Positions 5,074 through 7,553 of a DNA stretch of 7,553 bases are shown here, in pieces; position 1 is the stretch's first letter; the number at the start of each line of letters is the position of its first letter. A program made the position numbers and the translations under genes. This DNA is from an uncultured Chitinophaga sp. (GTDB lineage Bacteria; Bacteroidota; Bacteroidia; Chitinophagales; Chitinophagaceae): positions 1 through 7,553 of the forward strand of contig NZ_CALNBI010000392.1 of NCBI RefSeq assembly GCF_937874145.1. Direction: 5' to 3'. The notes beneath the pieces were generated by a model, which saw nothing but the letters and a program-made list of their open reading frames with translations, was not told where the DNA came from and did not search any database.

Positions 5074-5727
5074 TCAATTGAGGGAATGGTCGATTTCGAG
5101 GACGCCGGAGAAGAGGGGCTCGCTTTTTCCCGGGAGGAATGCCTTTACCCGTACGGGCACATAATCATCGATCAGGTGGAAGATATCTTCCTTCTCCAGG
5201 GAATGGATTTCCAGCTGGGGATATGGGGAGTGGCGGTCGAGCTTCAGGCGGATAGGCAATGAATGGATGCCGGAAACAACCATGCCGCGCCAGGGATTCA
5301 TTTCGTTGTCTGGCTTCAGCGTCACATGGCGGCCACGCAGCGGCTGCCTGCGGAACAACGGGGGCGCCGCGGGCGTTTTCACCAACAGGATGCCCAGGGT
5401 CAGGAAGAAATACAATAACAGCATGATCATGATGATCTCGCTGTCCTGCTGCATGAGGACCGTCATCGGCACCAATCCCATCACCGCGCAGAGCCATACC
5501 ATTGCCTTGCGCTGGTAAACGCCCATCCCGGCCGGAAATAGCCTGCTTACACAGAACCCCGCAAAAATGGCGGCGGGCGCCGTATAGAGCAATATTTTCG
5601 GAAATACGCCCAACGCCTGAGTGGCCGTAGCGTTCGTCATTGCCGCTGAAATATAATAGATAAAGATCGAGGGAGGTAATGCGGCGATGAACCAGATTTT
5701 CAGGGTGTACCAAAAGAACGTTTTCAT
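5074..5727 (-). CDS. Unrecognised four-TM membrane protein with soluble C-terminal domain
   Basis: I do not recognise the family. With the ATG at 5725-5727 it has 217 residues, beginning MKTFFWYTLKIWFIAALP, a typical membrane-protein start. Hydrophobic segments lie at about 8-28, 44-61, 75-92 and 97-116. The basic linker LFRRQPLRGRHV suggests the tail (about 120-217) is cytoplasmic. The tail looks strand-rich, with the pattern RLKLDRHSPYPQLEIHSLEKED and ends in FSGVLEIDHSLN. The frame is open 40 codons further upstream, but that part has no membrane character and overlaps the divergent amidase start, so I reject it. It shares a 92-bp divergent promoter region with the amidase gene. The gap to the next gene downstream, the PAS sensor, is 93 bp without a clear terminator, so co-transcription is possible. 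Confidence 0.8.
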   Translation of the reverse strand: MKTFFWYTLKIWFIAALPPSIFIYYISAAMTNATATQALGVFPKILLYTAPAAIFAGFCVSRLFPAGMGVYQRKAMVWLCAVMGLVPMTVLMQQDSEIIMIMLLLYFFLTLGILLVKTPAAPPLFRRQPLRGRHVTLKPDNEMNPWRGMVVSGIHSLPIRLKLDRHSPYPQLEIHSLEKEDIFHLIDDYVPVRVKAFLPGKSEPLFSGVLEIDHSLN

Positions 5728-5799
5728 ACGATAGGGCAAAGAACGGAAATAAACATCATCCGGGCAATACCTGTCAACGCGTATAACGACCGTTCGTGT

Positions 5800-5816
5800 T
5801 AAATTTCGTAGATTTA
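5800..5816 (+). promoter_or_regulatory. Possible -7 elements of the amidase gene
   Basis: TAAATTTC (5800-5807) and TAGATTTA (5809-5816) each differ from TAnnTTTG by one fixed base. The second ends 3 bp before the ATG at 5820, so the first is the likelier one. No good -33 element is seen. Confidence 0.25.
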
Positions 5817-5819
5817 AAG

Positions 5820-6641
5820 ATGTGGAAAAAAATCCTGATCGTAACAACCGTGGCAGCCATCGGCGCCTGTTCTCCCCAGCCGTACAAAACTACCAATAAG
5901 TTGTACCGTTCGGAAGCCAAACGATGGTCCGGCGTGGTGCGGTCCCAGCCCGAAAACATCCCCGTCGCCGCCGTTGCGCCGCCGGCATGGGCGGGCACCG
6001 TCAACTTCAACCTGCGCAAACCCAACTATGTTATCATTCATCATACCGCCCAGAATTCCTGTGAGCAGACCTTGCGCACTTTTACGCTGGAGCGCACCCA
6101 GGTGAGCGCGCACTACGTCATTTGCCGCGACGGTACCGTGCACCACATGCTCAACGATTACCTGCGCGCCTGGCACGGCGGCCTTTCCAAATGGGGAAGC
6201 ATCACCGACATCAATTCCGCATCCATCGGCATCGAGCTCGACAACAACGGCTTCGAACCCTTCGACAGCCTGCAGATCCGCAGCCTGATGGTGGTACTCG
6301 ATACCCTCAAAAAGCGGTACAACATCCCCGCCAATAATTTCATCGGCCATGGCGACATTGCGCCCCGCCGTAAAAACGACCCCAGCGTGCTCTTCCCCTG
6401 GAACCGCCTGGCCGAAAAGGGTTTCGGGATCTGGTATGGCGATACTTCCCGCATCACCGTGCCCGATAACTTCAATAACCTCCAGGCACTGCGCATCATC
6501 GGTTACGACCTGCAGGATACTTCCGCCGCCATCCAGGCATTCAAACGCCACTTCGTGCCCTCGGATTCCCTGTCGGCCCCGGCCGTACTGTCCGACGGCT
6601 CCCGGAAGATCCTCATGGGGGTCATGCAACAGGCTTTATAG
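5820..6641 (+). CDS. N-acetylmuramoyl-L-alanine amidase, AmiD-type lipoprotein
   Basis: This 273-residue protein begins with a lipoprotein signal peptide, MWKKILIVTTVAAIGAC, with lipobox IGAC and acylated Cys17. There is no acidic run after the cysteine, so surface export is not indicated. An Amidase_2 domain (about 65-200) cleaves the bond between N-acetylmuramic acid and L-alanine in peptidoglycan. The expected zinc ligands are His74 in VIIHHTAQ, His177 in GHGDIAP and Asp187 in KNDPS, with Glu139 in IGIELD as catalytic residue. The C-terminal part (about 215-250, LQALRIIGYD... AIQAFKRHF) resembles the peptidoglycan-binding module of E. coli AmiD. I start at the ATG at 5820 because it gives a clean signal peptide; an upstream GTG at 5796 would add eight non-signal residues. 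A likely role is cell-wall turnover or recycling in the periplasm. A terminator follows directly. Confidence 0.94.
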   Translation: MWKKILIVTTVAAIGACSPQPYKTTNKLYRSEAKRWSGVVRSQPENIPVAAVAPPAWAGTVNFNLRKPNYVIIHHTAQNSCEQTLRTFTLERTQVSAHYVICRDGTVHHMLNDYLRAWHGGLSKWGSITDINSASIGIELDNNGFEPFDSLQIRSLMVVLDTLKKRYNIPANNFIGHGDIAPRRKNDPSVLFPWNRLAEKGFGIWYGDTSRITVPDNFNNLQALRIIGYDLQDTSAAIQAFKRHFVPSDSLSAPAVLSDGSRKILMGVMQQAL

Positions 6642-6661
6642 ACTTGCCTGCCCATAAATTG

Positions 6662-6699
6662 AAAAAAGCGGAGTGAGAACACTCCGCTTTTGCTTTTTT
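6662..6699. terminator. Bidirectional terminator between the amidase and susD-like genes
   Basis: GCGGAGTG and CACTCCGC form a perfect 8-bp stem with an AGAA loop. Six A precede it and TTTTGCTTTTTT follows, so a T run is present on both strands. It lies 26 bp after the amidase stop and 25 bp past the stop of the convergent susD-like gene. Confidence 0.93.
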
Positions 6700-6724
6700 C
6701 CACGTTACTCCAATCTATATTGAA

Positions 6725-7553
6725 TTAATAGAACGGATTCTGATCGAGTTTGGGATTGAGGTCGCGCTCACCCGTGGGGATGGGCCACCAGTAATCCCTC
6801 TTAACGTCAAACTTCCTGGTTTCGAGGAAGCTGCCGTTGTATTTTTTCGCGTCGGAATTCATCACCGTTTCGATGGTTTTCCAGCGGCGGATGTCGTTGT
6901 AATAAGTTGCTTCACCGGCAAATTCGATCCTCCTTTCCTTGCGGATAGCTTCGCGCATCTGCGTTTGGTTGAGGCCTGCGGCGATTTCGGGCATATCCAC
7001 ACGGTCGCGGATCTCTTTCAATGCTGCGTATACGGTCGCGTCTGCGCCAGAAGTTTCATTGCGGGCTTCTGCATACATCATCAGTACATCCGCGTAGCGC
7101 AGCACGATGAAGTTGGTTTCCGACTGGCCGCCTACCAGCGAAGATTTATCGGACGGAGGCGCTTCGCGGTCGTAGATGGAGAATTTCTTCATCCCGAAGC
7201 CGGTAATGGCGAAGCGTTTATCGTCGATGATATTGCCCATGTACATATCGCCGGGGAAAGTGAGCGTGGCGTACATGCGAGGGTCCCGGTTCTCGTAAGG
7301 TTTGGCCGGGTCGTAACCGGAACCTGCTTCCGTTGGGAAGAGGCCGTTATCCATCGGGTAGGCCATCACCAGGTCGAGCAGCGGCGCGTTGGTATTGTAT
7401 TGGCGGCAGATCAGGTCGAAGGAGTTGCCTTGTTCCGGCCACATGTACTGCACGTCGAAGATCACTTCCTTGTTGTTTTCGTTCTGGGGAAGGAAAAGGG
7501 CGCGGTGGTCGTCGAAGAGGTCGTCCCCGGCTTGTCCTGCCATATCCATCACG
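6725..7553 (-). CDS. RagB/SusD family nutrient-uptake outer-membrane lipoprotein, C-terminal part
   Basis: The frame is open across the right edge, so only the last 276 or so residues are visible; complete SusD-like proteins have roughly 450 to 650. Family hallmarks are present in order: YENRDPRMYATL (visible residues about 86-97), NFIVLRYADVLMMYAEARNE (147-166), the helix RKERRIEFAGEATYYND (204-220) ending in IRRWK, and the terminal block WWPIPTGERDLNPKLDQNPFY (255-275) with the near-invariant NP.L.QNP.Y ending. SusD proteins cap a SusC-type TonB-dependent transporter and bind glycans or other nutrients at the cell surface. The signal peptide and the susC gene would lie beyond the window on the right. 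The substrate cannot be predicted. A shared terminator ends the gene, so no glycosidase follows in its operon on this side. Confidence 0.96.
   Translation of the reverse strand, partial: VMDMAGQAGDDLFDDHRALFLPQNENNKEVIFDVQYMWPEQGNSFDLICRQYNTNAPLLDLVMAYPMDNGLFPTEAGSGYDPAKPYENRDPRMYATLTFPGDMYMGNIIDDKRFAITGFGMKKFSIYDREAPPSDKSSLVGGQSETNFIVLRYADVLMMYAEARNETSGADATVYAALKEIRDRVDMPEIAAGLNQTQMREAIRKERRIEFAGEATYYNDIRRWKTIETVMNSDAKKYNGSFLETRKFDVKRDYWWPIPTGERDLNPKLDQNPFY

Noticed and set aside
5772..5777. TTGACA on the minus strand, like a sigma-70 -35 box, upstream of the four-TM gene
   Set aside because: Bacteroidota primary sigma factors use TTTG/TAnnTTTG elements, and no matching -10 element (only TTTAT at a plausible distance) supports it.
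5728..5847. 40-codon upstream extension of the four-TM protein
   Set aside because: It crosses the divergent amidase start and promoter region and has no hydrophobic or family character; the ATG at 5725-5727 starts directly before the first membrane helix.
5814..6629. 271-codon open frame on the minus strand opposite the amidase gene
   Set aside because: It is the antisense shadow of a gene with complete catalytic motifs, and shows no domain, signal or ribosome-binding support.

Overview
The window looks like a chromosomal segment from a GC-rich member of the Bacteroidota, probably Chitinophagaceae or a close relative. The grounds are a SusD/RagB-type outer-membrane nutrient-binding lipoprotein at the right edge, promoter elements of the Bacteroidota form TAnnTTTG, a regulator-rich gene set (Crp/Fnr, AraC, PAS sensor) and few Shine-Dalgarno sites. 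I see no tRNA, rRNA, CRISPR array, insertion sequence or phage gene. The family assignment is inference; the phylum is well supported.

Layout, left to right. (1) 2-349 (+) is the 3' part of a gene resembling the toxin-binding half of Xre/MbcA/ParS antitoxins; no toxin gene follows it. (2) 447-1139 (-) is a DJ-1/PfpI (Hsp31-like) protein with its own terminator (385-415) and a perfect TAnnTTTG promoter element. (3) 1284-1862 (-) is a Crp/Fnr-type regulator upstream of the DJ-1 gene on the same strand. The gap between them holds a perfect CRP-consensus palindrome, a second 9/10 match, and a 28-bp palindrome over the predicted transcription start. (4) A divergent regulatory region (1863-2045) rich in repeats separates the Crp/Fnr gene from (5) an AraC-family regulator (2046-2912, +), which is followed after 5 bp by (6) a DUF983 zinc-ribbon membrane protein (2918-3358, +), then a strong terminator. 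(7) 3427-4980 (-) is a two-TM, three-PAS sensor that ends after a histidine-kinase-like dimerisation segment and has no ATPase domain. (8) 5074-5727 (-) is an unrecognised four-TM protein with a soluble tail, divergent from (9) a lipoprotein N-acetylmuramoyl-L-alanine amidase of AmiD type (5820-6641, +). (10) A bidirectional terminator separates this from the 3' half of a susD-like gene (6725-7553, -), whose partner susC would be expected beyond the right edge.

How it fits together. The most coherent regulatory hypothesis is that the Crp/Fnr-like protein, which keeps the Arg-Glu...Arg recognition residues of E. coli CRP but lacks the canonical cAMP-binding signature, acts at the two CRP-like sites just behind its own gene to control the DJ-1/Hsp31-like stress protein. 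The AraC-DUF983 pair forms a second small operon that may regulate itself. The remaining genes appear to be independent units. I did not find a convincing new multi-gene defence or metabolic system. The most interesting items are regulatory sites and the kinase-like protein without a catalytic domain.
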